DNA of 64,000 bases. Source: Pterobdella sp. o SKG-2022 (taxonomy: Eukaryota > Annelida > Clitellata > Hirudinida > Piscicolidae). The notes under the pieces were generated by a model. It saw nothing but the letters and a program-made list of their open reading frames with translations. It did no database searches and was not told where the DNA came from. The position numbers and the translations under genes are program-made. The DNA lies in contig OZ038322.1 of the NCBI GenBank assembly GCA_964035795.1, forward strand, positions 1,027,281 through 1,091,280, in the 5' to 3' direction. Shown in pieces: positions 1 to 12,570 of this stretch (position 1 is the first letter of the stretch; each line of letters starts with the position of its first letter).

Positions 1-3000
1 AAGCCTGTTTGTATCAGATAGAAATTTTCGTTCTAAAATATTTAGACCAAAAAATAAAATTATCTTTTAAAAACATGTTTGATCGATTTGAAAAACCTGG
101 CTGTATTCTGAAGCGCTTGTTTTTTGGCTATAACTTGTCTATCGACTTCAGCAATAACTTATATATATGCTTCTTATGGGTTTATGATGTTGTTTACGAA
201 AAGCTTCGTCAATAAAACTTAGTGCTGATGATATTTTAAACTTTGGCCAATTGATGAATAAGTATATTTTTGTTTTTATAATTATTTATTGATATCATTT
301 TGTTTTATACTTTATTACTAACGATTTTTAACAAGGATTAATATAAATAACTTTTGATTTTAATTTTTTATATCAACTCAATAAAACTGAAAAAATCATA
401 TACTAAAAGCCATTAATAATCTTTTTCATTCTAAAAATAATTCTGAGTTATAATTTATGCGAGTTTCTATATTATTTTAGGTTGATATTCAGATGTAGAA
501 ATCTAGTATCAAAGTCCTGATATTTATATTTAGTTTCTCAACACAACATTTATAAAATATACGAATCGATAGTATCTATTTCTGTTTGACAATTATAAAA
601 ATAATTCAACGTTTTCAACCGAAGCAAATTTAAAAAAATTTCAAATAATTTTGTTTAAAAAAAGAAATTTACCGTTTTCTTTGGTGTATCCCCAGGAAGC
701 CATTTTGATTACTGATCGTCTGCTTTTAAATAGAAATTTGTGTTTATTAAAATTTCTAATTAACCATTGATATAATATCTGAACATGAGAAAATTACATA
801 AGTATTGATTATATCTTAATTGTTATGTTTATTAAATGGCCGCAGAAGATTGGTTTAATCTTTCGAACGGTTAATTGCACAATTATTGGCTAGGCTAGCC
901 GCTGATTTGGTTATTATTTTGAGGGATAAATTGTTGTAATGACATTGAACAAACAGCATGAGAGTTTTTCAATGACTTTTTGAAGTTTAGCTGTTTTTCA
1001 TACGACTTAGCTTATTTCATACTATCTTTAATATGCATTTCAATTGCTCTTACAAAAGATTAAGTTACATAAAATGCATTTAAACATTTTAAAAAATAAC
1101 CCAAATTCTGATAATTTTCTTTCAATATTCTTGGTTTATTAAAATTTGATTTTTTCATACATGCAAAACAAGATTTCGCTAACGATTATTTTTAAGCACG
1201 ATAATATATTTATCCTAAACAAAGTTTGATTTCATTTAACTTTCTTTATAATAATCAAAAATATCATTGAATTTCCTCAACTAAAAATATTTTAAAATTT
1301 TTTAAAATATTAAAAGTATAAACTAGATATTTATTTTTAAAAAATCAGACGAAAACGCTAAAACTACCAGGCCAACCTTTAGTTGTGTGCAACTGTTCAG
1401 GATAATTTCTGAGAGCAATCTTTTATACTCTCTGTCTTATACAAAACTATGGAAAATTCAACACTCAATCCTCGTATAGAGTTCACATTATATGAAGATT
1501 CTATACGTTATAGACTGTATAAAATTCTATTCCTTAAATACTGTATATATAAATAGTTATAAGAATTCGACATTTTATAGTGTAATTAAGATGCTAACGT
1601 ATTATGGTAAGGCTATATTTACCAAAAATTCTAGCTACTTTTGCTTAATAAAATACGAATTTTTTCATAAATCGACGTTAATGGTTGTTGAAATTGACCA
1701 ATAATTTCAAAATGGCGTTTTTTTAGAAACTAATTAATCGGTATTGAGAAGGCCATAAAAGACCAAAATATCGAGTGTTTAAGCATATCTATAACGAAGC
1801 TTTTTAAAGGTTAAAAATTGTGTTTGAGAAATTTAACTTTCTGAGTTTCAATAAAAAACGCAAATAATGTTTTTATTACTTACCTCATATTTAATATTAA
1901 TTGTAACCATTTTTGAATAGATTCTATTTTTAAGTTAATCTCTTACGTTATATCTGATTCCCTTTTAAAATTGTAACATTTCAATTCTTTCACAATTATA
2001 ATATTCATATATTCTATAAATACTATGTTTCTGTTTTAACGCTCATAATTGATAATCTCATATGGCCACTTGGAACCAGAGTGGGTTGAGATATCGATCG
2101 ATACACTTATATCGACCTGGTGATCTGCACAAATGATAGATTTGCCATATTGTACTTCATAGTTATTATTTTATTATCATTATTGTTGTTGTTTTATTTT
2201 TCATAACGCGCTTTTACAGATGAAAGCTTTAGCGTCAAAGGCCCTCAGAGAATTAAGATTTTTAAACAACAAATACGTGTGCCTAAAAGTGCATTTAAAT
2301 AAAATTATGAGGATATACACGATGGTAAGTACCCAAAAAGCACCATTTTTGATATCTGTTTGAGTGGTTGATGTCTTTCAGGTGAGTGAAAGTTAAATGG
2401 ATTCGAAATGGCTCTCTCATGTTGTATTATTCTAATCTCCAAAGGGTGCAATACAACTTTGGAGTTGTCATTATCAATCTCGATTATAATATAAATTAGT
2501 TAGAATAAAATTTTGTTTTCGTGCTGCTTATATAAAAAGTTTGTGATTTAGATAATCAAACCCAAAACATAAGATTATAAAAAGAATTCTTCAAAACATA
2601 AAAAATCGTTCAAATTTACATAAACTTCTATAATAAACCGACAAAGTAAATTTCGTTTCTTATTATTTCATTATGACCGATAATTATTTTATTCTGAATT
2701 TTTCTGCGCTCACAATTTACAATTTTAATATTTCTTCATTCTGAATAAAAGCAAATAAAACTTTTAATCTTTGATAATTCTTGAGATTAGACAATGTTTC
2801 ATGTGGAAGTTTACCTTTTGTCAATATTTTAGTCTATATCTTTAATCCTTAATCAAGGTGTTTATTAATTAATTTTTATAAAATATAATTTAAAGAATTT
2901 AATTCACTTAAATATATTTTTTATTTTTTGAAAACCCCCAAAAAACTAGTTTAGTTTAATATAATTATTTTAAATTTAATTTCTCAAGTTCACTTTTATC

Positions 3001-3301
3001 GATTAAAAGCTTAAATATAATTAAAAAATCTCACAAAAATTAATTAAGGTATAAAAAATTCTCATCGAAGAAAAAATTTACAAAGTTATCTCATAAAAAG
3101 CTCATTATCTATTTATATTTAAGTTTCGTTTTCATCATTTTAAATTTTCGAATTTAATTTTTTTTGTTTATTTTCAAATAATTTTTCATGATATTTTGGC
3201 TATAAATCTTTTTAACTCTGTTCTACATTTAGTGAAATATTTTATATTGTTAGTTTTAGTTTTTATACCTTTTTATGATTCTTCCAAAAGCCAAACCGTA
3301 A

Positions 3302-3413
3302 AATGAATATAATTTCAGAAGACTGGTTAGTTTATTAAGGTTATTGAAAATGTTACGTTAATAACGAAAAGCTTCAGATCTTAATAAACTAACTAGTGTT
3401 TTGAAATTATATT
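3302..3413. mobile_element. MITE-like hairpin element
   Basis: The left arm (3306-3339) and right arm (3380-3413) are inverted repeats of about 34 bp with roughly three mismatches. Both contain the block TTAATAAACTAAC and end with a TGAAATTATATT block. A smaller inner inverted pair (GTTATT/AATAAC) lies inside, so the whole 110 bp can fold into one hairpin. There is no coding capacity. The right half recurs at 5381-5449, and the AAGCTTC core recurs elsewhere in the window, which supports a mobile, non-autonomous origin. The transposase family is unknown, and I could not define target-site duplications with confidence. Confidence 0.65.
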
Positions 3414-4232
3414 AATACATTTTTATATTTATGATTTATATATTATCACTCGCAGTATGTTTTTAGCTTCACCCTGAATTTTTAAAATAGACTTCATCAG
3501 AGATTGAAAGAGATTAATTACGTCACACAAAATACCTTAAAATACCCATGCATTGCTTATAATTACAAGCTTGAAGTTGGTTTGATTATACAAAGTTTTC
3601 ATCAAAAACATTGAAACGGTAGAATTGGAACCGACTCTCTATGACTATTGAAGAATAAAGCTTTTTAAAACTTGGTTGCATAAAATGGCTTGTTTTGATC
3701 GCTCAAATTGTAGTTACCCTTTGCACAATAGTTTTCTAGTTTTTATAGAATAATAACAATAATAAGTTATTGAAAATCATAATAAAAATAACAAAATGGA
3801 AAAAAATATGAATGTTAAAAAGGATAGCTTTCATAACAACAATAAAAATAAATAGACAATGGCCATAAAAAAATTAATAATAATAAAAGTAATATAGATA
3901 ATGCTATTAAAACACCCTACCATCAACGCAGCACTCCGAGTTTTTTTGGTTGTTGAGTCTACAGTTTCAAAAAGTATTTATAGACCGTGCTTCTAGACTC
4001 CCAATATTCGTGGCTCGGGTACGACAAAAGACAAAAATAAGCAGATTATCGTTGTAAACAAGTTAAAAGTGAATTTAAATTTAATGATTGTATGGTGTGT
4101 GTGATTTGTTTAGCATTGGTATGGGTTGGTGTATCTAATGGTTTATAAAAAAGTCCTTTAATAACACAATGTCCTATTGAATTTGATGAAGTATTTTAAT
4201 TATGGTAGGTTACGTAGGATAGCCTGAACCAA

Positions 4233-4377
4233 ATAGTGAGGGTAACAAACAGAGAATAATTATTAACTTAATATACAAAGTTTTCGTATGAATGGATCCC
4301 TTGCTGATGGAAGATTTTCTTACAAAAAGCTTCGTGTTTCAATTAGATAAATACTTTGTGTTTGTTTCCCTTACTAA
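4233..4377. mobile_element. Second MITE-like hairpin, AAGCTTCGT core
   Basis: The left end (TAGTGAGGGTAACAAACA) is nearly the reverse complement of the right end (TGTTTGTTTCCCTTACTA). The arms extend imperfectly inward, giving an element of about 145 bp. The interior holds TTACAAAAAGCTTCGTGTTT, the core shared with the elements near 3.35, 5.4, 16.7 and 18.2 kb. It has no coding capacity. The ends differ from the 3.3-kb element, so this is either a divergent member or a related subfamily. Confidence 0.5.
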
Positions 4378-5380
4378 GGGTAAGTTACTTAGTTATTTAA
4401 ACATTATAATATGAGATTAAGGTTCACAACAGCATTATTCTGAAGGATTGGGAGGACACAAACCATCTTCAGCGCAAAGGAATTCAGGGTCGATGGATGG
4501 TCGACATTTATCTAATTTAAAAATTTAGAAATGAAATCAATCTTAGAACTTAATTAGCCGAGAAGAAACAATGAAATGAGTTTATAATGAAGGGATGTAA
4601 TTAAAATTCCAGAAACACCTATTCTTTATTGATCTGTTTGCAAATTAAATGGAGCTGAAAAAATAATAGTTTTTTTATCAGAAACATTAGCTTCTCCTTC
4701 TCGTCTTCCTCTTTTTTTTTCCTCTTCCTTTTCTTTTCCTACTTTTTCTCCTTTTTCTCCTTTTTCTTTTTCTCTTCCTTCTCCTCTCATCCACTCTAAA
4801 ATGGTGGCTGACGACCAATTCTGGAAAGGCAGACTTTAATGCATTTGAAAAAAGATTATATTTTTGAAAAAGCTAGTGTGAATTTGATTGGAAGGCTCTC
4901 TAGGTTTTTATTGATCAACATGAGATAACTGATATATTTTCCAAATTATTAATTTATGATATAAAAAACACAAAATAAATTTATGGTGCTAAATGGAAAA
5001 TTGAAATAGAGTTGGAACAGAAGGTTTTGGCCTTGAATAAGATTTAAACATTTAGGCTTTTGGTAATAAAAATATTATTGTTGAATTTTAAAAAAATAAC
5101 TTCATCAAAAATTATTTTGAAGTAGGCACCTTCTCAAACTACTGAATCACATCAAAAACAGGTAAGCCCTCAAAACCCTCATAAAGCCATCTCATAAAAA
5201 GGGAAAGTTATAGTAAAAAATCAAGTTGCCAATAGTTTTTTTGCACTCAGTCAACTGAAGTTTAGTATATATTTCTTTAATAGTTTTTTTAACTTGGGCA
5301 TAATTTAAGATTTTATTTTAAGTGTTTCTGATGAATTGAGATATACTTTCATAATGTTGAAGATGTGTCAATAGAACTTG

Positions 5381-5449
5381 AAAAAGTTACGTTGATAACG
5401 AAAAGCTTCGTATCCTAATAAACTAACCAGTGTTTTGAAATTATATTCG
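5381..5449. repeat. Half copy of the MITE-like element
   Basis: About 65 bp match the right half of the 3302-3413 element with few differences, including GTTACGTT-ATAACGAAAAGCTTC and the TAATAAACTAACCAGTG block. The left arm is absent, so the copy is truncated or only this half was captured. Confidence 0.6.
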
Positions 5450-6448
5450 TATCAATAGAAAACAATACAAGAATATGAAGTTCAAACAAAAACAAAGCTA
5501 TCTAAACAATATAGTTCATATTTTTTTATATATATTTTGCAATTCTTCTTCATATCATCTGAATGTCAGCTCTTTTTGCCCATCAAGATGAAGTTTGTAA
5601 TTTTATAAAAAAAATATAATAAAGAAGCAAATATATTTATTTAACGGCTCAAAAGCTTATAAATCATTCATGGTTTATTTTGCAAGTATAATTTTTATCT
5701 TCTGCAAAAAATATAAACGCAGCAAAACAAGCAATAAACATATATTAATGGATGAAATAGTAGATATCCACCCTCCCTCCCATCCTCCAAAAGGAAGTTT
5801 AACCCGCCAAAAATAATAAATAAATGAGAAAAAATGGCTGAAAATTATCATTTATTTTGATTAAAACTTTCTTAGGTTTCAATCAGATTTAAATGTTTAG
5901 CACTCAACTTAGCAACTTCATGGTTAAAAATTAATCTGAACAAAGTATAGTTTTTTTGTTTTTTATGAACCTTTTGTAAGATAACAGTTAAAAATCCGAT
6001 TCTACACATACTTGTGCATGTGCAGCCATTTAAAAGATGAAAAAAAATTCGATAGAATATCTAAAAGTGAATCTAAAAGCAGTACTCGAATAATTAATTA
6101 AATTTGCTTAAAAGTAAAAAAAACTGGGATTTCAAAGAAATTTGTAATATTTCTGAAACAACCCACCAACATCATTAACCTCTTTATTGATTTTCAATTC
6201 TTAAAATCTTTCGCTTCAAAAGTTTAAATTGTTTCCACAAAAAGATACCTCTACAACAATCCTTTAATAATATCCAAAATGGCCAAGATTATAAACATTA
6301 ACTAAGTATTAAATGATTTAAACCCATAAAAGCTCCTCACGTTGATATAATGTACACTTAAATTATAATAATTATTATAATTAAAATTTTTATAGCGCAC
6401 AGTTATCAATTCAAGATTGCTTCAGAAGCGCTCAAGGTTTGTAAGAGA

Positions 6449-9400
6449 TTATGACTGGGGATGTTTATGGTATAAGTGAGTTTTCAAAAGTTTGCGAAAG
6501 TTCATGAGAGAAGGCGATGAGCGCAAGTTATAAGGATGTGAATTCCACAGACGTGGAGCCTGGTGAGAGAAAGAGCGACTAGTAAACAAGCCTGAAGAAA
6601 CAGGTTGATGAAGCTGGAAACCAGAGTGCAAGGATCTGAGTGGTTGACGTGTGTGTCTGATTGACAAAAGATCAAAAAGATAAGCAAATTGTTCAAGCTT
6701 GAGAGTGCATGCAATGAGCCAAAGTAATTTAAACTTGCATCTTTGGGAGACAGGTAGCCAGTGCAAACGATCAAGACTGTCGCTGGAAGAGCTGAAATAA
6801 TCAGCTTGAAGAACCGTCTTGGCCGCGTGGTTTTGGAAGGCATGAAGTTTGCATAAAAGATAGTTTGGCTGCCCGCAAAGGAGAGAATTACAGTAGTTCA
6901 ATTTGGTAAGAACAAGTGAGATAAAGAGGGCATTAGCAGCGGAAAAAGGTAAGCATTTGCTTTGTTTTTTGGCATGGATATGGAAATTGGAATATTGGAT
7001 TATTTGAGAAATAGTGAGCAAAGTTCAAATTTGAATCTAAGGTGACACCTAAGATTTTGAACTTGGAAGATATAGGAATTGTGGTGCAGTCGAGGGTTAC
7101 CACAGAAGGGAGATTGTATTTTGCTAAAAGACGAGAGCTGCCGACAAATATCACCTCATTCTTAGTGGGGTTTAGTTTCAGTTGGCTTCGGGGAAACCAG
7201 GAGTTTAGAGCGGAAAGACAACTGAATAATTTAAAGAGAGTGGGGCTAGGATCTGGGTGAGAGACTTCGGTGAAAAGAGTGATGTCATCAGCAAACTGGT
7301 GAAAAAGCAAGTCGTGCTGTACAATAATGCTACACATTGGTGATGTATAAAAAGAGAAGAGGATTGGTCCCAGAACGGAGCCCTGCGGCACGCCTGAGTT
7401 GAGTGATGTAAGAGAAGAAGAGAAATTGTCCATTTTAATGAACTGAAAACGTTGAGAGAAGTAAGAGCAAAACCAAGAAAAAGCGAGATCAAAAATATTG
7501 AAGTGTCTATTCAAAATATCATTTAAGATATTGTGATCGAAAGTGTCAAAAGCAACAGAAAGGCCTAGCGAAACCAAAACGGCCGCATGTCCAGTAGCGC
7601 AGATGTTGCAAAGGCTATCAGTGATGCGTATGAGTGTAGTTTCTGTTGAGTGATGCTTGCGATATGCTGATCGGAAAGGATTAAAATTAGGAGATGATGA
7701 AACGTGAGAAATTATTCTGAAAAGAACGAGTCTCGATAATTTTTGAAATGGTGCTCAAGTTAGAAATAGAGCGGTAGTTCGAAGGAATGGTAGGGTCCAA
7801 ATTGCCTTTCTTAAGCGAAGAAAGAACTTGTGCTGTTTTAAAATAGGCGGGGAATATTGCTTGTGAAAAAGACAAGTTGGTAAGTTTGGAAATTATTGGA
7901 GCAAAGGGTGAGAAAAGCGTTTTAAAGTGGATGTGTGGATTAAGTCTAATAGAGAAGATTTGTTGAGAAAAGAGCAAATTAGCCTACTCACTTCTTCAAT
8001 ACTGACAAATAAAAAATAAGAGTGGTGTTCGATTGTCTGGTAGAATAGGGTCTGTGCAGCGCGAAATGGACGTTGGCAAAGATTTGTGAATAACAGCGAT
8101 TTTCTCTTTAAAAAAGCTACTAAGGCATTCACAAGATTGATAGCTTCTAAAAAGCTGCGTGGCGGAGAAGAAGGAAATTAATGTAGGATGAAGTTGGCAG
8201 TTTTTCAAAAAACTTTCGAGTTTGGTTTGACAGATGCAAGCATGTTGTTAAAATAATCAGCACGGGATTTAAAGATGAGAGCGCGAGCAGTCTTACGAAA
8301 TTTCTTGAGGGCAGCAAGAAGACTGGCTGGAACAGGCTTGGATGACCTTAACAATAAGAAAATTTTTCTCTGAAGTTTTCGTTTTTTTCTTTTGGCGGCA
8401 ATGGCGTCAGTGGATAGCTTGTTATGGGAGTGACTGCTGGAGCGAAAGATGTGGGTGCGAAAGGGGTATGGTGCTCGATAAGTGGTTGAAAGTTGTTCAT
8501 TGTTGTAAGAAACTCTTCAACTGGAACCTCAGAAAAGTTAGTGTATTATGAATATGTCTGAGATCTTTCTCGAAGACAGCATCGACAAAATTTTCAAAGG
8601 AGCGGGAAATTACAATGCGAGGAGGAAGGGGAGGAGGAGGAGCGAGGTTGAGACTGCATAAAAAAAGATAGTGATCAGAGTCAAAAGTTTCTCTGCCGAT
8701 GTCTTGTATGAGATGACTGTTAGGTTTTAGAGTAATGATGAGGTCAAGGATGTTACCAAGTCTGTGGGTGGGGAAGTCTATGTGCTGGACCAGCTCGAGT
8801 TCACGTAAAAGAGCACTAAGCGGGTTGTCATGAGATGTACAATTTGGGGTTTTGAAATCACCAGCCAATATAAAATTTGAAGAAAAAGAATAAAGAAAAT
8901 ATAGATGAGACGTGAGCTCGCAGATAAAATTGCCGGTGTTTGGAGGACGGTAGATCACTGATAGAAACAAACGGTGTGTGAAAAAGACACTATGGCTGTC
9001 AATGATTCAAAAGAAGAACAGGGACGGAGATTTAATGGCATCCAATCTAATGGAGTTTCTGGAAATTACAAAAATACCTCCGCTTCGTTTACCGATGGGT
9101 ATGTGAGAGTGCAAAACATGAAGGCCATGAGGCACAATGTCATATTTTGTGACATTGTCTGCGTTTTCAGGAATCCAAGTTTCTGTCAAAGCAATAATGT
9201 CAAGTTTAAGAGAAAGGATAGTATCGAGTATAATAGAAGACTTACTACGAGTAGACCTAGGATTGAGGAGAGCGAATTTAGTAGACAAAGGTACATTTTG
9301 GACTTTAGGATGAGAGGCTGACCGCCATTCCCAAGCCGTCCGTCCCATCTTGAGTCGCACTTGTTGTCTATAAAGGGAACAAGAGGAGGATGTTGTGACG

Positions 9401-9633
9401 TGGTCATGGCAAGAGCGCTTTGATTTAAAGCAGGAAACATAAAAGGAAAGAGAGGTTTTAGGGCAGTTGTCAAACGAATGGTCTTTGCCGCAGTGCTCAC
9501 ATACTCCAGGATTGTGGCACTTAGTTATGTTATGACCATAAGTCTGATAATTCAGACATCTCGCTGGATGGATGCGAGAGTGGAAAGGGAATCTACCAAA
9601 AGGGAGATGTACATACTTGGACTTGTTCAGCAT
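6449..9633 (-). pseudogene. LINE ORF2: knuckles, APE endonuclease, RT, tail
   Basis: This is the broken polyprotein of the CR1-type LINE. Positions 9633-9007 carry Cys/His knuckles (CLNYQTYGHNITKC, which lacks the second Cys, then CEHCGKDHSFDNC) and the endonuclease start (LNPRSTRSK, LTETWIPE). Positions 8970-8497 carry the rest of the endonuclease (IYRPPNTGN, AGDFKTP, SDHYLFLC). Positions 7977-7687 hold RT fingers (FKTAQV, KKGNLDPTIPSNYR). Positions 7577-6933 hold the RT palm (GVPQGSVLGP and the catalytic FADD). Positions 7021-6449 hold the CR1-type C-terminus (LHWLPVSQR, APRLWNSHP, LKTHLY). Frame changes occur between all of these blocks, so no functional protein is made. The family role is target-primed reverse transcription. 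Confidence 0.85.
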
Positions 9634-9759
9634 GGGGAAAACAGTGCTTGGAACTTGGATAAGCCAGTCACGATTAGAAGGGTTTCGTGCGTTGGGCCTG
9701 TGCCTAAAGGCACGGAAAGCGCTGGGATCAGCAGATGGGAAGAGGAGATTGAAAGAGGT

Positions 9760-10854
9760 TTAAATTTTCTCATTAGTAACCCATGTCTGTAGACCCAAGA
9801 CGGTGATTGTTGGATTAAAAAGAACTGGGTCCTGGAGGCGTATGTTGGGAAGAGAAGAAGGGAAAAGTTTAGCATCCTTGAGTGAATCAGCTGAGTCAGC
9901 TTCCCAGACAACAGCATCAGTAGGCTCTCGAACATGCTTAAAAAGCTTTAAAGACTTGTTGTGAAAAGTTGATGAACGAAACCAATCTCCTGCACAATTC
10001 ATTTGGAGTCTCACCTGTGGTTGAGATGACTTTAGTGGAATGTTTAATAATGGGTGGGGTTTTTTTAATAGAAGGGATTTTATGTTGGATGGGGAGGAGT
10101 GAGAAATTTTTTTAGTGGGTGAATGATAGAGGGTGTGCATGTTTTTTGATTTGACAATAGTGCTGTAAGTAGGTTGAGATGAGTTAGTAGTAAGAATAGA
10201 TGTGGTTGAATTGGTTGGTGTGAATGATTCTAGGGAAGTTAGTGATGGAAAATTATTAATTGAGCTAAAAGATGAAGTGGTTGTAGAAGCAGAAGGGGAA
10301 GAGGTTGAAGATGTCTTGCTTGTAGATGAAGTTGTTGAAGCTGAGGTTGATGAAGATGAAGAAGTAATAGGAGATGAAATTGTGAAAGAGGTGGTTGGAA
10401 ATGAACTAGTCAAAGAGGTGGTTGAAGATGAACTAGTCAAAGAGGTGGTTGAAGATGAACTAGTCAAAGAGGTGGTTAAAGATGAACTGGTCAAAGAGGT
10501 GGTTGAAGATGAACTAGTCAAAGAGGTGGTTGAAGATGAACTAGTCAAAGAGGTGGTTGAAGATGAACTAGTCGAGGATCATGTGGTAGCTGGAGGAAAT
10601 TTGAAAAGAGAAGTAATTGAAAGAGATGGAATGGTCGAACAGGAAGATGAAGATAAAGTGGTCGAGGAAGTACGGATTGCTGCTTGAGATGTTGAAGATG
10701 TAATCGTCTTCGGTTTTTACCCTCTTTTTTTGGAAACCGAGGGTTCGTCAGACTTTAAAAAATCTAAGACATTGCTACGTAATGTGCTGAGTGTTGTCTG
10801 AATTATATCAATCTCGGAAATAATATTTGCGATGGTGGTTATTTTATCGACCAT
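9760..10854 (-). pseudogene. LINE ORF1-like region, Ser/Thr-rich
   Basis: A start codon at 10854-10852 opens about 45 codons beginning MVDKITTIANIISEID, a short heptad-like segment. A stop or frameshift follows near 10720. The frame resumes as a Ser/Thr-rich stretch from about 10548 (SSSTTSLTS repeats encoded by a 27-bp tandem repeat), then a region with KSKNMHTLYHSPTKK and basic residues. In CR1-type elements ORF1 encodes a nucleic-acid-binding protein that packages the element RNA; that role is inferred from position. The zinc knuckles that would normally end such a protein appear in the following frame (9633-9007). The copy is disrupted. Confidence 0.6.
10374..10573 (-). repeat. 27-bp tandem repeat inside LINE ORF1
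   Basis: About seven copies of a 27-bp unit (on the + strand it contains GAACTAGTCAAAGAGGTGG) keep the frame and encode a nine-residue Ser/Thr/Leu repeat, STTSLTSSS, on the minus strand. Copies differ by only a few bases, so the expansion is recent relative to the frameshifts in the rest of the element. Confidence 0.8.
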
Positions 10855-12452
10855 AATATATTTAGATAAATTATATTATTTTATATTAAATTTTATTAAA
10901 CAATAAAACATCATATAAAAACCTTTAAGACTCGATTCATAAACAAAATCATTTGAAGACTGTAACAATGGAGTATAAGAACAATCCGACATACATTTTC
11001 AAACGGTTTTCTATCACGGTAATTTGATCAAAATTATTTGAAAATTTTCAGCTAAACACCTCGATTTTCCAAGTGTGAGTTTTTATACATATTTTTTTTT
11101 GAACATGTTTATATTTTGTTTTCACTCATCTCAAACCAAGAAAACCTGTAGATTTAATCTGAAGTTCAACTACCAAAAAGAATAAATCCCAACTGATAGG
11201 AAGAAGGTAAGATCCAAGAAGAGCAAGTGAAGTGAACAATCTCAATAATATGGGTTGCTATCCACAAGGTTCAAGTGACCTCTTAAACAACAAAACTAAC
11301 CACAAGAGGTCTTAATGCAAACTTTTGTGGTCTTAATAATTTTGTCAAGCTCCATCTATCTGAGTATTTGATTCTAAGTTTCAACGTTGTTACACTTCTA
11401 CTTCTTCTTTAGAAGGTCAGAATTTCATAACGTAAAATAATTTATTTTTATACTTATCAACTTTGTTTTTTTCCCAACATTCTTTCTTAAGAAACTGACT
11501 CTATGTACAAGATAACAGATGCTTCTTTGGCCCAAGTTTTTTTTACGTGCAAGCCACTTACCATGACCAAAAAGTAAAACTTGCTTGAACTAATACATCC
11601 AAATATGCATCAAAAAACTTTAGTGCCAAAATGCCATGTCTTCATGGGAGATCTCTACCCAAAAACCTACTTTGGGTCAATGCTGAAAGGGGGTTTCCGG
11701 TTCCAATAGTTTTTCATTTGAGTTTTATAAACTTTATTCAAATTATCAGAAATTTGGTTACGGAAATCACGTTCATGCGAGGAATTAGTTGAAATGTTCG
11801 ATAAGTGAGACCTTATCCTAATTCATTATATAAAAGTGACAAGATATATAAGCGGTGTTGTCGCTGTTGTTAATGTTGTTGTTGTAGAGCGCCAGCTTCC
11901 AAAGACTCTTCCGACACTCTTTGGAGCGAGTACTGAAAGAAACTTGTAGCTTCGAGTTGTTTGTGACTTTTGGTGAGCGGTGATAAAAATGATGAATGAA
12001 TTCTCGAAATGCTTTGTGGTTGGAAGTTGACGTGGCTTAGAACCTTTTCGACACTCCTGTTGGAGTGCACACGCGGCACCACAAGAAGGTGGGCTCTTTC
12101 GCCGGTGTTGCTGGTGGTTCTCGTACACGAAAATGTTACTTTGATAATGAAAAGCTTTTAATGAACACTATCAAGTGTTTGTGGACCTTCTCACAAAAAT
12201 AAATGTTGTCATTCAGTATTGACTCGAAGTTTGAGTGAGTTATTGGTAAGTTTTGAGATAATTTTGAATAATTCCATCATAAAGAGTTGAAGATTTCAGT
12301 GCTTCTATGCAGAGGGCATGTTCTCCTTTGAATCCTCATCACCGCTTGTATTCCTTTGAAGTATGAACAAAAACTTACATTTTATTTAAGATATCATTCA
12401 AGATCTTTTTAGCTAAGTATTAATGATGTGAGGTTTAAACTTCTCGTCACGA

Positions 12453-12570
12453 GCCAATTAAAATGCTCCATCAGGATTATCGCTTTTATCGCAGCCATGT
12501 TGCCTTCTTCGCCAACCATAGCTTGCGGTGCTATAACTTGCAGATTTTAGTTTGCGTTGTATTGACCTAT
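12453..12570. repeat. Dispersed ~110-bp repeat, copy 1
   Basis: This segment aligns end to end with 22871-22978. Both have CCAATTAAAATG, then TATCGCAGCCATGTTGCC, CATAGCTT and CAGATTTTAG..TTGC in the same order with scattered substitutions. Copy 1 carries about a dozen extra bases near GCGGTGCTATAAC. Neither copy contains a recognisable protein or tRNA motif, so the family is unclassified. Confidence 0.7.

Larger units (their letters stand above)
1..6360. other. Gene-free AT-rich DNA with MITE-like repeats
   Basis: I see no exon with a convincing frame, splice sites and family similarity in this stretch. The only open frames are short and of AT-rich composition. It does hold several copies of a dispersed element whose core reads like ACAAAAAGCTTCGT (about 195-215, 3345-3385, 4321-4360, 5386-5430; reverse-strand copies near 1790 and 3655), described separately. 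A pyrimidine-rich strand (CTTCC/TTTTCT) occupies about 4684-4798, followed at about 4800-4845 by a few codons resembling the C-terminal tail of an RTE-type reverse transcriptase. That resemblance is too short to rely on. Confidence 0.6.
6361..10860 (-). mobile_element. CR1-type LINE, near full length, decayed
   Basis: Read on the minus strand the order is: ORF1-like region (10854 down to about 9760), zinc knuckles and endonuclease (9633 to about 8497), reverse transcriptase (about 7977 to 6933), C-terminal domain (7021 to 6449), 3' end (6440 to 6361). The 3' end has the stem-like GAGCGCTTCTGAAGC followed by GCGCTATAAAAATTT and an (AATTATT)-like tail, typical of CR1/L2-group elements. The frame is broken by several shifts and stops, so this copy is not autonomous. 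It stands in intergenic DNA. At about 4.5 kb it is close to the usual CR1-group length, and the ATG-proximal part of ORF1 is present, so it is not strongly 5' truncated. Confidence 0.85.

Noticed and set aside
4795..4850. RTE-like C-terminal codons (ADDQFWKGRL)
   Set aside because: Only about ten codons resemble the tail of an RTE reverse transcriptase, with no repeat tail or flanking LINE sequence.
10202..10687. 161-codon Glu/Val/Asp-rich frame on the + strand
   Set aside because: It is the reverse-strand shadow of the Ser/Thr repeat in the LINE ORF1 on the minus strand.
11826..12128. 100-codon minus-strand frame with His/Thr/Gln-rich sequence
   Set aside because: No domain, biased composition and TTG/GTT repeats at one end; it looks like chance opening in repeat-containing DNA.
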